From positions 1 to 64,000 of the forward strand of contig JAURWJ010000006.1 in assembly GCA_030655015.1 (NCBI GenBank): a stretch of 64,000 nucleotides of DNA. Reading direction: 5' to 3'. The stretch is from Methylotenera sp. Lineage in GTDB: Bacteria > Pseudomonadota > Gammaproteobacteria > Burkholderiales > Methylophilaceae. A program made the position numbers and the translations under genes. The notes beneath the pieces are model-generated. The model did no database searches. It saw nothing but the letters and a program-made list of their open reading frames with translations, and had not been told where the DNA came from. Of this stretch, positions 30,701 through 41,180 are shown in pieces; the stretch's first letter is position 1; every line of letters begins with the position of its first letter.

Positions 30701-31509
30701 TCTTCCGCATACGGGCGCATTAACGTGGCGCCTAAAGCACAATTCAAGCCGATGGTGAGTGGCTTAGCATGACGTACCGAATGCCAAAATGCCGTCACAG
30801 TTTGACCAGACAAAATACGCCCTGAAGCATCGGTCACCGTACCTGAAATCATAATCGGGTAACGCCGTCCGCTCTCTTCAAAAAACGTATCGATAGCAAA
30901 TAAAGCTGCCTTGCAATTGAGCGTATCAAAGATGGTTTCCACCATTAAGATATCTGCACCACCTTCTACCAGTGCTCGCGCTTGCTCTAAGTAAGCATTC
31001 ACCAACTGATCAAAACTCACATTACGCGCTGCGGGGTCATTTACATCAGGCGAGATGCTGGCGGTTTTTGGTGTGGGCCCCAACGTGCCTGCCACAAAGC
31101 GCGGTTTATCTGGCGTGCTGTATTTATCGCAGGCTGTGCGGGCAAGCTTGGCCGATTGCACATTCATCTCGTAAACAAGATGCGCCATGTGGTAATCATC
31201 CTGCGCCACACTGGTAGCACCGAAGGTGTTGGTTTCTATAATGTCGGCGCCTGCGGCCAAGTATTGCTCGTGAATTTCTTGAATAATTTGCGGTTGAGTC
31301 AGGCTTAACAGCTCGTTATTGCCTTTCACAAACAGCTGGCGCTCGCCTGCCGGCGCAGCAAAGTCAGCAAAACGCTCACCGCGATAATCTGCCTCGGTCT
31401 GCTTATATTGCTGAATCATGGTGCCCATCGCGCCATCTAGTATAAGGATGCGCTGTTTGAGCAGTGCTCGAAGTTTGATTTCTGTTGCAGATGCGATTGA
31501 TTGGTTCAT
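27718..31509 (-). pseudogene. metH: Methionine synthase (cobalamin-dependent) interrupted by an in-frame TAG at 29827-29829 (minus strand)
   Basis: N-terminal ORF 29827-31509 (homocysteine-binding + start of pterin-binding) and C-terminal ORF 27718-29733 (cap/B12/AdoMet) lie in the same frame; readthrough gives [44 protein letters not shown]. Confidence 0.85.
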
Positions 31510-31575
31510 GAAGAATCAGTGATTAAAATTTATCTAATTTTATCACGCAACCTGTTTTGTCAGGTAACTAGCCCG

Positions 31576-33099
31576 CTAAATTGCACCACGTCGATATTGC
31601 ACTGCTTCGGCAATATGCGCGGGTTTTATATCCGCATCTGCGCTCAAGTCAGCGATGGTACGCGCCACTTTTAAAATGCGATGATACGCACGCGCGGATA
31701 AATTGAGTCGTGAAATAGCGGTTTTGAGTAGCGTTAATCCTGCGTCATCGGCTTTGCAGTACAGTTCGATCTCTTTAGTGCCCAGCAGATTGTTGGACTT
31801 GCCTTGACGCGCTAACTGTAATGTCCGTGCCTTTTCTACTCGCGCTCTAACCACATGTGAGTGTTCACTATCGCTGGTTTGAATCAGCTCATCTTCTTTG
31901 AGGGCAGGCACTTCAATATGCAAATCAATACGGTCTAACAAAGGCCCGGAAATTTTAGCTTTATAGCGCGAGACTTGATCCGGCGTGCAACGACATTTGT
32001 TATTATAATGACCCAAGTAGCCACAAGGGCATGGGTTCATGGCCGCAATTAGCTGAAATCTAGCGGGGTATTCCGCCTGCCGCGCCGCGCGTGAAATAGT
32101 GATATGCCCACTTTCAAGCGGCTCGCGCAAAACCTCTAATACTTTTCGATCAAATTCTGGCAGCTCGTCTAAAAATAAAACACCATTATGTGCCAGGCTA
32201 ATTTCCCCCGGACGCGGAATGCCACCACCACCCACCAAAGCCACGCCTGACGCGGTATGATGCGGTGCGCGATAAGGTCTGCGTTTCCAGTTTTCAAGCT
32301 TATAACTGCCATTTAATGATTGAATCGCGGCAGCTTCCAGCGCTTCATCCTCGGTCATGCTCGGCAAAATTCCCGCAAAACGGCTGGCTAACATGCTTTT
32401 ACCAGTGCCTGGAGGGCCGCTCAAAATAACGCTATGTCCGCCTGCTGCGGCGATCTCTAACGCACGCTTGGGCATACTTTGCGCTTTTACGTCGCTAAAA
32501 TCCGGATAAGAAAACGCTTGCTGTTGCTCGCTAGGCGCTAATTGCGTTAATGCGGTATGGCCGCTTAAATGTGCACAAACCTCAAGCAGTGATTTTGCCG
32601 GGTAGATAATGGCATCGCGCACTAATGCGGCTTCTGCCGCACTCATTTGGGGCAAGATAAATGCGCGTTTTGGTGCGTTCTGTTGTAATGCGCTGTTATT
32701 TGCATTACGCATCATGCTGGAGGTCATGGCCAGTGCGCCTCTTATAGGACGTAGCTCACCAGTGAGTGCTAATTCGCCAGCAAATTCATAGCGACTCAAC
32801 GGAGCAGATGGTATCTGCCCGGATGCCGCTAAAATGCCTAATGCGATGGGTAAATCGTAACGTCCGCTTTCTTTGGGTAAGTCTGCAGGCGCAAGATTCA
32901 CGGTAATGCGTCGAGCTGGAAACTCAAACTGTGCCGTAAGCAAAGCCGCGCGTACGCGGTCTTTACTTTCCTTCACCTCGGTTTCAGGTAAGCCCACAAT
33001 AGTAAAGCTAGGCAAGCCATTGGCGAGGTGCACTTCAACCACCACCTCGGGTGCATCCATACCGCTTAGCGCGCGGCTATACAATACGGCTAAGCTCAT
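31576..33099 (-). CDS. comM: YifB/ComM family Mg-chelatase-like AAA ATPase
   Basis: MSLAVLYSRALSGMDAPEVVVEVHLANGLPSFTIVGLPETEVKESKDRVRAA; GPPGTGKSMLASRF; NPCPCGYLG. Confidence 0.95.
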   Translation of the reverse strand: MSLAVLYSRALSGMDAPEVVVEVHLANGLPSFTIVGLPETEVKESKDRVRAALLTAQFEFPARRITVNLAPADLPKESGRYDLPIALGILAASGQIPSAPLSRYEFAGELALTGELRPIRGALAMTSSMMRNANNSALQQNAPKRAFILPQMSAAEAALVRDAIIYPAKSLLEVCAHLSGHTALTQLAPSEQQQAFSYPDFSDVKAQSMPKRALEIAAAGGHSVILSGPPGTGKSMLASRFAGILPSMTEDEALEAAAIQSLNGSYKLENWKRRPYRAPHHTASGVALVGGGGIPRPGEISLAHNGVLFLDELPEFDRKVLEVLREPLESGHITISRAARQAEYPARFQLIAAMNPCPCGYLGHYNNKCRCTPDQVSRYKAKISGPLLDRIDLHIEVPALKEDELIQTSDSEHSHVVRARVEKARTLQLARQGKSNNLLGTKEIELYCKADDAGLTLLKTAISRLNLSARAYHRILKVARTIADLSADADIKPAHIAEAVQYRRGAI

Positions 33100-33109
33100 C
33101 GTTGTAGCT

Positions 33110-33370
33110 TCATGGTTTTTGTTGTGCAGCTAACTCAGCTGACTTAGCTTCCAGCTCTGCCAACTTTGCCTCTAGCAATTCCAGCTTTTGCCTCGTATTA
33201 CGTAGCACCTCTGCCTGCACATCAAACTCTTCACGTGAAATAAGCTCCATTTTGGTGAACATGCCCTTTAATAGTGCATTGATGTTTTTTTCAACATCAC
33301 CCAATGGAGAGCTTCCAGCTATTTCTTTGATTTTATTGGATATTTCGTTAATTTTGTGCGAATCAAGCAT
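33110..33370 (-). CDS. ubiK: UbiK/BMFP-type accessory factor (YqiC family)
   Basis: Coiled-coil small protein with MLDSHKINEISNKIKEI...EEFDVQAEVLRNTRQKLELLEAKLAELE. Confidence 0.88.
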   Translation of the reverse strand: MLDSHKINEISNKIKEIAGSSPLGDVEKNINALLKGMFTKMELISREEFDVQAEVLRNTRQKLELLEAKLAELEAKSAELAAQQKP

Positions 33371-33547
33371 GCTAGGTTCCTTAGTGATTTAGTGGCAGTT
33401 TAGCAGATTATGCTTGATCTATATAAAAAAACATAACATAAGCGTAACATTATCCTATTGATTATAAAAGGTTTTATAGTTGGCACGTGCCTTGCTTATG
33501 ATTCAATGTGTATTTTTTATTTAATTATCACTAAGGAGTTAAGCGAC

Positions 33548-34345
33548 ATGCGTAAATCATTATTATCACTTGCTGTATTAAGCGCACTTTCAGTGCCTGC
33601 ATTATCATTTGCTGAAGATGCCGCGCCAGCAGCTGCACCAGCTTCACCACATACAGTTGCTTATAACGTGGGTTTATTTAGCCAATATATTTTCCGCGGT
33701 TTGGCACAAACTGGCGAAGAGTTGGCATTACAAGGCGGCGTCGATTATGCTCATGCTAGCGGTTTTTATGCCGGTGCTTGGGCCTCAAATATTAGCTGGT
33801 TGGAAGATGACGGTCTATATCAAAATTCAAGCTTAGAGCTTGATGTGTATGGTGGATACGCCAATACGTTTGGTGAGAGCGGTGTTGGTTACAACGTTGG
33901 CTTATTACAGTACATCTATCCTGGTGATAAACAGTCTGGTACTGGATATGATAAAGCTGAAACAACTGAGCTTTATGCATCATTAAGTTACAAATGGGCG
34001 CAAGCAAAGCTATCATACGGCTTAACAGATATTTTTGGTGTTAAAGACTCTGATGGTAGCTACTACGCAGAATTAAATGCAAATATTCCACTAGGTGAAA
34101 CAGGCTTTACAGCAATTGCTCACGTTGGTTACCAAGATTTTGCTGGTTCAGCTAATAACAAATTAAGCTACACAGATTGGAAACTAGGCGTATCAAAATC
34201 TTTTGCTAACGCCGGAACAGTTGGTGCTTATTATACTGATACAGATTCAAGCAAAGGTGATAATTCAGCAGCTGGTTATGTAGATGGTTCTGGTACTTAC
34301 TTGGGTGACAATGCATTTACCGCTTATGTGTCAAAGGCATTCTAA
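33548..34345 (+). CDS. TorF family putative porin
   Basis: Signal peptide MRKSLLSLAVLSALSVPALSFA; VAYNVGLFSQYIFRGLAQTGEELALQGGVDYAHASGFYAGAWASNISW. Confidence 0.9.
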   Translation: MRKSLLSLAVLSALSVPALSFAEDAAPAAAPASPHTVAYNVGLFSQYIFRGLAQTGEELALQGGVDYAHASGFYAGAWASNISWLEDDGLYQNSSLELDVYGGYANTFGESGVGYNVGLLQYIYPGDKQSGTGYDKAETTELYASLSYKWAQAKLSYGLTDIFGVKDSDGSYYAELNANIPLGETGFTAIAHVGYQDFAGSANNKLSYTDWKLGVSKSFANAGTVGAYYTDTDSSKGDNSAAGYVDGSGTYLGDNAFTAYVSKAF

Positions 34346-34415
34346 AAATTACTCATTTTTAATAGCATTTCAAGTGGTGGAGAGACAAAAAATTTGCTCC
34401 ATCACTCAACATTAA

Positions 34416-34781
<366 letters not shown>

Positions 34782-34791
34782 GGGGATGAAA

Positions 34792-36282
34792 ATGAAAAAG
34801 TTAATTTCGATATTTGCTTTAATCGCCACACTGGGCATTGGCTTTAGCGCTAACACTTTTGCTGAAGATGCTACACCTGCGGTTGTCACTACTGAAGCAG
34901 CTCCAGCAGTTGATGCTGCACCAGTAGCCGCACCAGAAACAGCTGCACCAGTAGTTGAAGCAGCGCCAGCACCTGTACCAGATAAGGGTGACACTGCATG
35001 GCTAATTATGGCTACTGTGTTGGTAACACTGATGGTTATTCCAGGCTTGGCATTATTTTACGGCGGTTTAGTTCGCCAAAAAAATATGCTGTCTGTACTC
35101 ATGCAAACTTTCATGATTTTCTCTCTCATGGGCGTGCTATGGGCTATTTATGGCTACAGCGTAGCGTTCACGGGCGGTAATCCATTCTTTGGTGGTTTAG
35201 GTAAAGCATTCTTGGCAGGCATTACACCTGACTCAGTTGGTGCTACTTTCAGCAAAGGTGTTGTGATTCCTGAGCTCGTATTTGTTGCGTTCCAATTAAC
35301 TTTTGCTGCAATTACACCAGCATTGATCATTGGTGCTTTTGCTGAACGTATGAAGTTCTCAGCAATCTTGGCATTCATGGTGTTATGGTTCACATTTGCT
35401 TACTTGCCAATGGCTCACATGGTTTGGTATTGGGACGGTCCTGATGCAATTACTGATGCAGCTTCACTTGAAACCGTATTGGCTAATGCTGGTTGGTTAT
35501 GGGCTAAAGGTGCACTAGACTTTGCTGGCGGTACTGTTGTACATATCAACGCTGGTGTTGCTGGTTTAGTTGGCGCGATCATGGTCGGCAAACGTATCGG
35601 TTACGGTAAAGAATCAATGGCGCCTCATAGCCTGACATTAACCATGGTTGGTGCAGCTTTACTATGGGTAGGTTGGTTTGGTTTTAATGCTGGCTCTAAC
35701 CTTGAAGCTAACGGTTATGCAGCATTGGCACTTGTAAACACAATGATTGCAACTGGTGCAGCTACATTGTCATGGGCATTTGCTGAATGGTTGTTCAAAG
35801 GCAAGCCTTCTATGTTGGGTGCAGCTTCTGGTGCAGTGGCTGGTTTAGTGGCTATTACCCCAGCTTGTGGCTTCGTGGGCCCTATGGGTGCGATTGTCAT
35901 CGGTCTGTTAGTTTCACCAATCTGCTACTTCTTTGTGGCTAAAGTGAAATATGCATTTGGTTACGATGATGCGCTTGATGTATTTGGTGTTCATGCAATT
36001 GGCGGTATCTTTGGTGCGTTTGCAACGGGTGTGTTTGTAAACCCAGCACTTGGTGGCATGGGCGTATATGACTACGTTGCTAATGCAGTAGGTGAATATA
36101 ATTTTGCTGCACAAATGACTGCACAAGCATATGCCGTAGGTACAGCAATTATAGTTTCAGCAACAGTTTCATTCATAGCTTTCAAAATTGTAGATGTGTT
36201 AATCGGTCTACGTGTTACTGAAGAGTCTGAACGTGAAGGTTTAGATACAACAGAACATGGCGAACGTGCATATCACATGTAA
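34792..36282 (+). CDS. amtB: Ammonium transporter
   Basis: DTAWLIMATVLVTLMVIPGLALFYGGLVRQKN; HINAGVAGLVGAIMVGKRIGYG; DVFGVHAIGGIFGAFATGVF. Confidence 0.96.
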   Translation: MKKLISIFALIATLGIGFSANTFAEDATPAVVTTEAAPAVDAAPVAAPETAAPVVEAAPAPVPDKGDTAWLIMATVLVTLMVIPGLALFYGGLVRQKNMLSVLMQTFMIFSLMGVLWAIYGYSVAFTGGNPFFGGLGKAFLAGITPDSVGATFSKGVVIPELVFVAFQLTFAAITPALIIGAFAERMKFSAILAFMVLWFTFAYLPMAHMVWYWDGPDAITDAASLETVLANAGWLWAKGALDFAGGTVVHINAGVAGLVGAIMVGKRIGYGKESMAPHSLTLTMVGAALLWVGWFGFNAGSNLEANGYAALALVNTMIATGAATLSWAFAEWLFKGKPSMLGAASGAVAGLVAITPACGFVGPMGAIVIGLLVSPICYFFVAKVKYAFGYDDALDVFGVHAIGGIFGAFATGVFVNPALGGMGVYDYVANAVGEYNFAAQMTAQAYAVGTAIIVSATVSFIAFKIVDVLIGLRVTEESEREGLDTTEHGERAYHM

Positions 36283-36358
36283 ATAACCAAACTTCAGTTG
36301 GTATATTTCATGGGAATGCCATGAACTGGTATCACATGTAAATAAGTTTTAAGTGAAT

Positions 36359-36386
36359 AAAAACGGGCGCATCAGCGCCCGTTTTT
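36359..36386 (+). terminator. Intrinsic terminator after amtB
   Basis: aaaaacgggcgc-atca-gcgcccgttttt. Confidence 0.9.
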
Positions 36387-36448
36387 ATTGGTAGATATAA
36401 CAATGCTTAAAAACGATATAATACGCATTTACGGTTTGAGATTAACGC

Positions 36449-38434
36449 ATGGCACGCTTTCGCCCTCAGTCACACATCAATAATAAGGCAGTACAAAAAC
36501 TCTGGCAATTTACACACAGGTTTGAGGCTTACGCACCATTAGTGATGATGTTCGTTATCGGGCTTATTGGATTCTCCGCGTCTCGTTTTGGTCTGGTGTT
36601 GTGGAAGTTTGATCGCGTCAATAGTACAGGGCAACTCGCTGCCATTTTTATACAAGGCGTTCGTGTTGATATTATTCAGCTGTGCTTGTTGAGCTTAATT
36701 CCGGTGCTATTAGTCCCCGTATTTTCCATCGCTAAATGGTGGCGTGGCTGGCAATGGTTTACTTATGTTTGGGTGACCTTAGCGATAGTGCTGCTGGTGT
36801 TTTTAGAGGTATCTACCCCGGGGTTTATTACAGAATATGACGTGCGCCCCAACCGTATTTTTGTCGAATACTTAAAGTACCCGCATGAAGTGGCCAGCAT
36901 GTTGTGGGTTGGCTTTCGCATTCACATTTTTGCCGTCCTTAGCTTTGTTGCCCTTACGCATTATGTGATGCATGGTTTAATGAAGCCTTGGCTCAATGCC
37001 AAATCTGCATGGTCACTCAAAACAACACTCATTACCTGGCCGCTGATTTTTATTTTAGTGGCATTTGGCATCCGCTCTTCATTAGGACACCGTCCGGCTA
37101 ACCCTGCGTTATTTGCGATTACCGCAGATAGTATGGTCAATAGTTTGGTGCTTAACTCTGGATATTCTGTTACTTACGCGACTTATACTTTGCTTAAAGA
37201 AACTAAATCCAGCGACATTTACGGCAAGATGCCGCGTGAAGACATACTCAAGATTACAGGTGCAAGCGAGGCTGATATCCCCACCTTAACTACGCTAAAC
37301 CCTAGCCATCAACGTGAAAAACCACTTAACTTGGTGATTATTCTGCAAGAGAGTTTAGGCGCGACTTTTGTAGAGTCTTTAGGTGGCACGCCGGTGACGC
37401 CTAATATAGAAAGACTGAAAAACCAGGGCATTTGGTTTGAGCAACTTTATGCTACCGGCACGCGCTCTGTGCGTGGCATTGAAGCGGTCACCTCAGGTTT
37501 TCAGCCCACACCAGCCGACAGCACCGTTAAACTTTCAAAGTCGCAAAAGAACTTTTTCACGCTTGCTGCTTTGCTGGAAAAATTAGGCTACACCACAGAG
37601 TTTATTTACGGTGGTGAATCGCACTTTGACAATATGCGTGGCTTTTTTACCGGTAATGGGATCCAGCATATTGTGGATCAAAAAGATTATATCAACCCGG
37701 TATTTGAGGCTAGCTGGGGCGTTTCTGATGAAGATTTACTCAACAAAACGCATGAGCAACTTTTGGCGCACCACAAAACTGGCAAACCATTTTACACGTT
37801 AGCGTTTTCATCCTCTAATCACGCGCCATTTGAGTTTCCGGATGGTCGCATTGAGTTATACGAGCAACCCAAGGCCACCGATAACAATGCCGTAAAATAT
37901 GCCGATTACGCAATTGGAGAGTTTTTCAAAAAAGCACAGCAAAGCGCATATTGGAAAGATACTGTATTTTTAATCGTGGCCGACCACGACATTCGCGTAC
38001 GCGGTGAAACACTCGTCCCGATTGAGCGCTTTCACATTCCTGGCCTTATTTTAGGTGCTGATATTCAACCGCTGCGCTACACAGGGATTGCAAGCCAAAT
38101 TGACTTACCTGTCACCTTGCTGTCGCTCATGGGCGTGCAAGCGCAACACCCCATGACCGGGCGTGATTTATCCAGCATAGCCCCTGACAGTTTTGGCCGT
38201 GCCATGATGCAATATAACGACAACTACGGCTGGATGCAGGAAAGCGAAGCGGGGAATCAAGTGGTGGTGCTACGTTCTGGTAAAGCGCCTGCGCACGGGA
38301 TTTATGATGCAAAAACTAAACATTTAAGTGAAACACCCCCGCCTGCCAATGCGAAAGAGTTAGAGCAACGTACGCTCGCCAATGTATTGCTGCCAGATTT
38401 GCTTTATAACGAACAACGTTACCGGTTGCCTTAA
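36449..38434 (+). CDS. LTA synthase (LtaS)-like membrane sulfatase/phosphotransferase
   Basis: N-terminal TM segments; NLVIILQESLGATFVESLGG, TGTRSVRGIEAVTSG, FIYGGESHFDNM, FLIVADHD motifs. Confidence 0.9.
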   Translation: MARFRPQSHINNKAVQKLWQFTHRFEAYAPLVMMFVIGLIGFSASRFGLVLWKFDRVNSTGQLAAIFIQGVRVDIIQLCLLSLIPVLLVPVFSIAKWWRGWQWFTYVWVTLAIVLLVFLEVSTPGFITEYDVRPNRIFVEYLKYPHEVASMLWVGFRIHIFAVLSFVALTHYVMHGLMKPWLNAKSAWSLKTTLITWPLIFILVAFGIRSSLGHRPANPALFAITADSMVNSLVLNSGYSVTYATYTLLKETKSSDIYGKMPREDILKITGASEADIPTLTTLNPSHQREKPLNLVIILQESLGATFVESLGGTPVTPNIERLKNQGIWFEQLYATGTRSVRGIEAVTSGFQPTPADSTVKLSKSQKNFFTLAALLEKLGYTTEFIYGGESHFDNMRGFFTGNGIQHIVDQKDYINPVFEASWGVSDEDLLNKTHEQLLAHHKTGKPFYTLAFSSSNHAPFEFPDGRIELYEQPKATDNNAVKYADYAIGEFFKKAQQSAYWKDTVFLIVADHDIRVRGETLVPIERFHIPGLILGADIQPLRYTGIASQIDLPVTLLSLMGVQAQHPMTGRDLSSIAPDSFGRAMMQYNDNYGWMQESEAGNQVVVLRSGKAPAHGIYDAKTKHLSETPPPANAKELEQRTLANVLLPDLLYNEQRYRLP

Positions 38435-38439
38435 TCACC

Positions 38440-40698
38440 ATGCTTCATTCAAAAAAACAGCCGAGCATGCTCACTTGGCCGATCATTCGTAAAGGTTTGG
38501 CTTATATTTTAAGCGGCAAACTTTACATCAAACACGGGCATTTGCCGCCTGCTAACCATGTGGTGCCAAACGATTTTATCGGTGTGTGCGTGGCCTCCGC
38601 CGCAGAGGCCGGTATGGATGATTATGTCATTGCGCAACTGGAGGCGCTAGGTATTAAACAAGTTCGGCTTGATTTTACCTATGGCGATTTAGAAAGCTTT
38701 AATGCGCGCTTTTTACAACGTTTAATTGCAGAACAATGTAACGTGACCTTGCATTTAGTGCAACCTTTCGCACATGCAAAAAACATGGAAAGCGCACACG
38801 AGCTCGCGATTTGGCAAGCCTTTGTAGATGCGGTACTCGCACGGTTTGGTGCAGGTGTCACGCGGATTGAAATCGGTACTACCATCAACCGCAAGCGCTG
38901 GGCAGGCTATACGGTGAATGGCTTTTTGCGCGCTTGGGAGGTTGCCTTCACCGCAACGCAACAACATAACATTCAGCTCGCCGGCCCTAATGTCACAGAC
39001 TTTGAGCCTATTTACAACATTGGCATATTAGCGTTGCTTAAAGCTAAAAAGCAATTGCCCGCTGTGCACACCAATAATCTCTTTTCAGAGCGAGTATCAG
39101 AACCTGAACGCTTTGATCACCGCGTGTTTAAATATCGCTGGGCGACGATTCTAAAGTTTAACCTGATAAAAAAAGCGCGTTTGCTCAAAAAAATCAGCAC
39201 GGACTTTGGTATCAAGCATTTCATCTCCCCCGTCGCATTTTGGGCTATTTATCGTATTCAGCGCTTACTACCTGATGGTGAGCAAAAACAAGCGGATTAT
39301 GCCGCGCGCTACCTGTTGCTCAACGCCGCGTCGGGCGCACTAGATCAAGTATTTTGGGGTGCATTGATTTGCCATCGCGAAGGTTTGATTGATGACGGTT
39401 TAAATGATGCGCAATACCCTGCACTAGAACGTGTAACGCACTATGCAAGCGTTGATGGTGAACTAAAGAATTTTTGGCATCATGCCAGTTTCAATGCTTT
39501 GAAAACAGTCGCGAGTATGACGCAAGGCGCACGTTATCAAACCGCAATCTCAACAGCAAACGGTTTAGAAATTCACCACTTTCAAACCGCGCAACACGAC
39601 ATCCATGCGCTGTGGACGATTAACGGCAAAGTCGCTTTATTACAAGATATTTACGACTTGGCGGATATTGGGCAGGTCGAGGTCATTAACCGTGATGGCA
39701 CTAGCCTCAACGCCATGCCCGACATTGTCAACGAATCCCCTATTTACTTACTGTGGCCTAAAAACCAGTTGGTTTCCATTAAAAGCAATCTCGCTTTAAC
39801 CAAAGACCTCGCTATACACGCACACATTCAAGGCTTGCAATACTATCCATTTCGTCAAGCAGGCTGGTTTGGAATGATTTTAGCCAACAGTACAGCACAA
39901 GCAGCGTTGTTAAGCCAACAATTGCATCCTGACAACCTAAAGAGCCCGCAAAAAAATAATGCCTTGCGTCACGCGCGCAATGCTATTTGGGCGCTCACTG
40001 ACCCACGCGACCCTTTAAGCCAAGTAACCGTAAAGCAGCCGGTAAAAATGTATCCGCACAAAGCGTTTTTGGATAAGTTTAAGCCCAGCAAAGCCAAGCG
40101 TAGCTGGAATGGCGCGCTAGAGCTTTTAAGGCGTGGTGTAAATACCGCGCACCCTGTTGCTTTTTTTGAACAAGAAAATGACAGCACACTTAAGCAGAAT
40201 TTTTACATCTGTGATTATGTAAAAGCCGATTGTTCGGTAGGCGAAATGTTCGTACATTTTGCCAAAGGCAATAAAGAGTTTTACTTTACCAATAAAAACT
40301 GCGCTATTAGTGCAGAAGACACCTATGCGCAACTGGCAAACTACCTGCACGCTATGCACAAATCCGGCACATTTTTCAGGGATCTGTCTGGTGGCAACGT
40401 ACTGGTACAACAGCTAGACAACAAACAGTTGTATTTTTCACTGATTGATACCGCACGCGCACGTTTTTATACGCACCCTACGCCGATTAAACACCGTATT
40501 TCTGATTTAGCACGTATTTGCAACAAGCTACATTGGGCAGGCCGCGAGCGTTTCATGGGCTTATATTTAGCTAATATTGGCAGAAAATTAACCTTCCAGT
40601 TAAAACTGGCCTTTTATTTATATGATTTTAAAGTCGCCTTCAAAAGAAAATTTGGAAGAAAAGGCATCAAAAACTTAATGAATAAATTTAAAAAGTAA
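38440..40698 (+). CDS. Large protein: N-terminal glycoside-hydrolase-like (TIM-barrel-type) region plus C-terminal LPS-kinase-like (Kdo/WaaP-type) region
   Basis: N-term IKQVRLDFTYGDLE...VTRIEIGTTINRKRWAGYTVNGFLRAWEVAF...LAGPNVTDFEP; C-term HAMHKSGTFFRDLSGGNVLVQQ...FSLIDTARARFY resembling HRD/DxD kinase signatures. Confidence 0.65.
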   Translation: MLHSKKQPSMLTWPIIRKGLAYILSGKLYIKHGHLPPANHVVPNDFIGVCVASAAEAGMDDYVIAQLEALGIKQVRLDFTYGDLESFNARFLQRLIAEQCNVTLHLVQPFAHAKNMESAHELAIWQAFVDAVLARFGAGVTRIEIGTTINRKRWAGYTVNGFLRAWEVAFTATQQHNIQLAGPNVTDFEPIYNIGILALLKAKKQLPAVHTNNLFSERVSEPERFDHRVFKYRWATILKFNLIKKARLLKKISTDFGIKHFISPVAFWAIYRIQRLLPDGEQKQADYAARYLLLNAASGALDQVFWGALICHREGLIDDGLNDAQYPALERVTHYASVDGELKNFWHHASFNALKTVASMTQGARYQTAISTANGLEIHHFQTAQHDIHALWTINGKVALLQDIYDLADIGQVEVINRDGTSLNAMPDIVNESPIYLLWPKNQLVSIKSNLALTKDLAIHAHIQGLQYYPFRQAGWFGMILANSTAQAALLSQQLHPDNLKSPQKNNALRHARNAIWALTDPRDPLSQVTVKQPVKMYPHKAFLDKFKPSKAKRSWNGALELLRRGVNTAHPVAFFEQENDSTLKQNFYICDYVKADCSVGEMFVHFAKGNKEFYFTNKNCAISAEDTYAQLANYLHAMHKSGTFFRDLSGGNVLVQQLDNKQLYFSLIDTARARFYTHPTPIKHRISDLARICNKLHWAGRERFMGLYLANIGRKLTFQLKLAFYLYDFKVAFKRKFGRKGIKNLMNKFKK

Positions 40699-40857
40699 AA
40701 CCCAAAAGTCAACTCAATGCACTTCTAATGGTTTTCACTAGTCTGTTTTAATGACTAACGTCATGTTGCAAGTTTAAGTTAGCCGTATGATTCTATTCAC
40801 GTAATGCAATTGCTATTTAGCAAAAGCGGTACGAATCAATCAACAAGGAGAATTACT

Positions 40858-40929
40858 ATGTGGACAAAACCTGCTGCTACTGAAATGCGTTTCGGTTTCG
40901 AAGTGACAATGTACGTAATGAATAAATAG
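40858..40929 (+). CDS. pqqA: PQQ precursor peptide PqqA (23 aa; not in the ORF track)
   Basis: Hand translation MWTKPAATEMRFGFEVTMYVMNK, with the E-x-x-x-Y (EVTMY) cross-link motif; aaggag RBS upstream. Confidence 0.93.
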   Translation: MWTKPAATEMRFGFEVTMYVMNK

Positions 40930-40965
40930 TTTTAAACAAGTAATTGCTTACGTATGATTAAGTAC

Positions 40966-41010
40966 GTACACATAAAAAAGGGTGCAAGTTGCACCCTTTT
41001 TTATGTGTAC
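40966..41010 (+). terminator. Terminator-like perfect hairpin (22-bp arms) after pqqA
   Basis: gtacacataaaaaagggtgcaa-g-ttgcacccttttttatgtgtac. Confidence 0.9.
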
Positions 41011-41180
41011 GGAGTTGAGCGAATAAAAAGCTTGGATTTACTGTCATGGAGTGATTAGTAGCCCAATTTTTATTGGCGCCGGTTTTTAATCTGACTAGGA
41101 CGCGAGCTGTCACTATAGCCACCAGTCTTGCCAGTCTGCTGAAGTAGAGCTAAAATAATCCAAAATAGCATCGATATATC

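Noticed and set aside
36271-36345. Short direct duplication tatcacatgtaaata after amtB
   Set aside because: Only 15 bp around the stop codon; likely a local duplication with no evident function.
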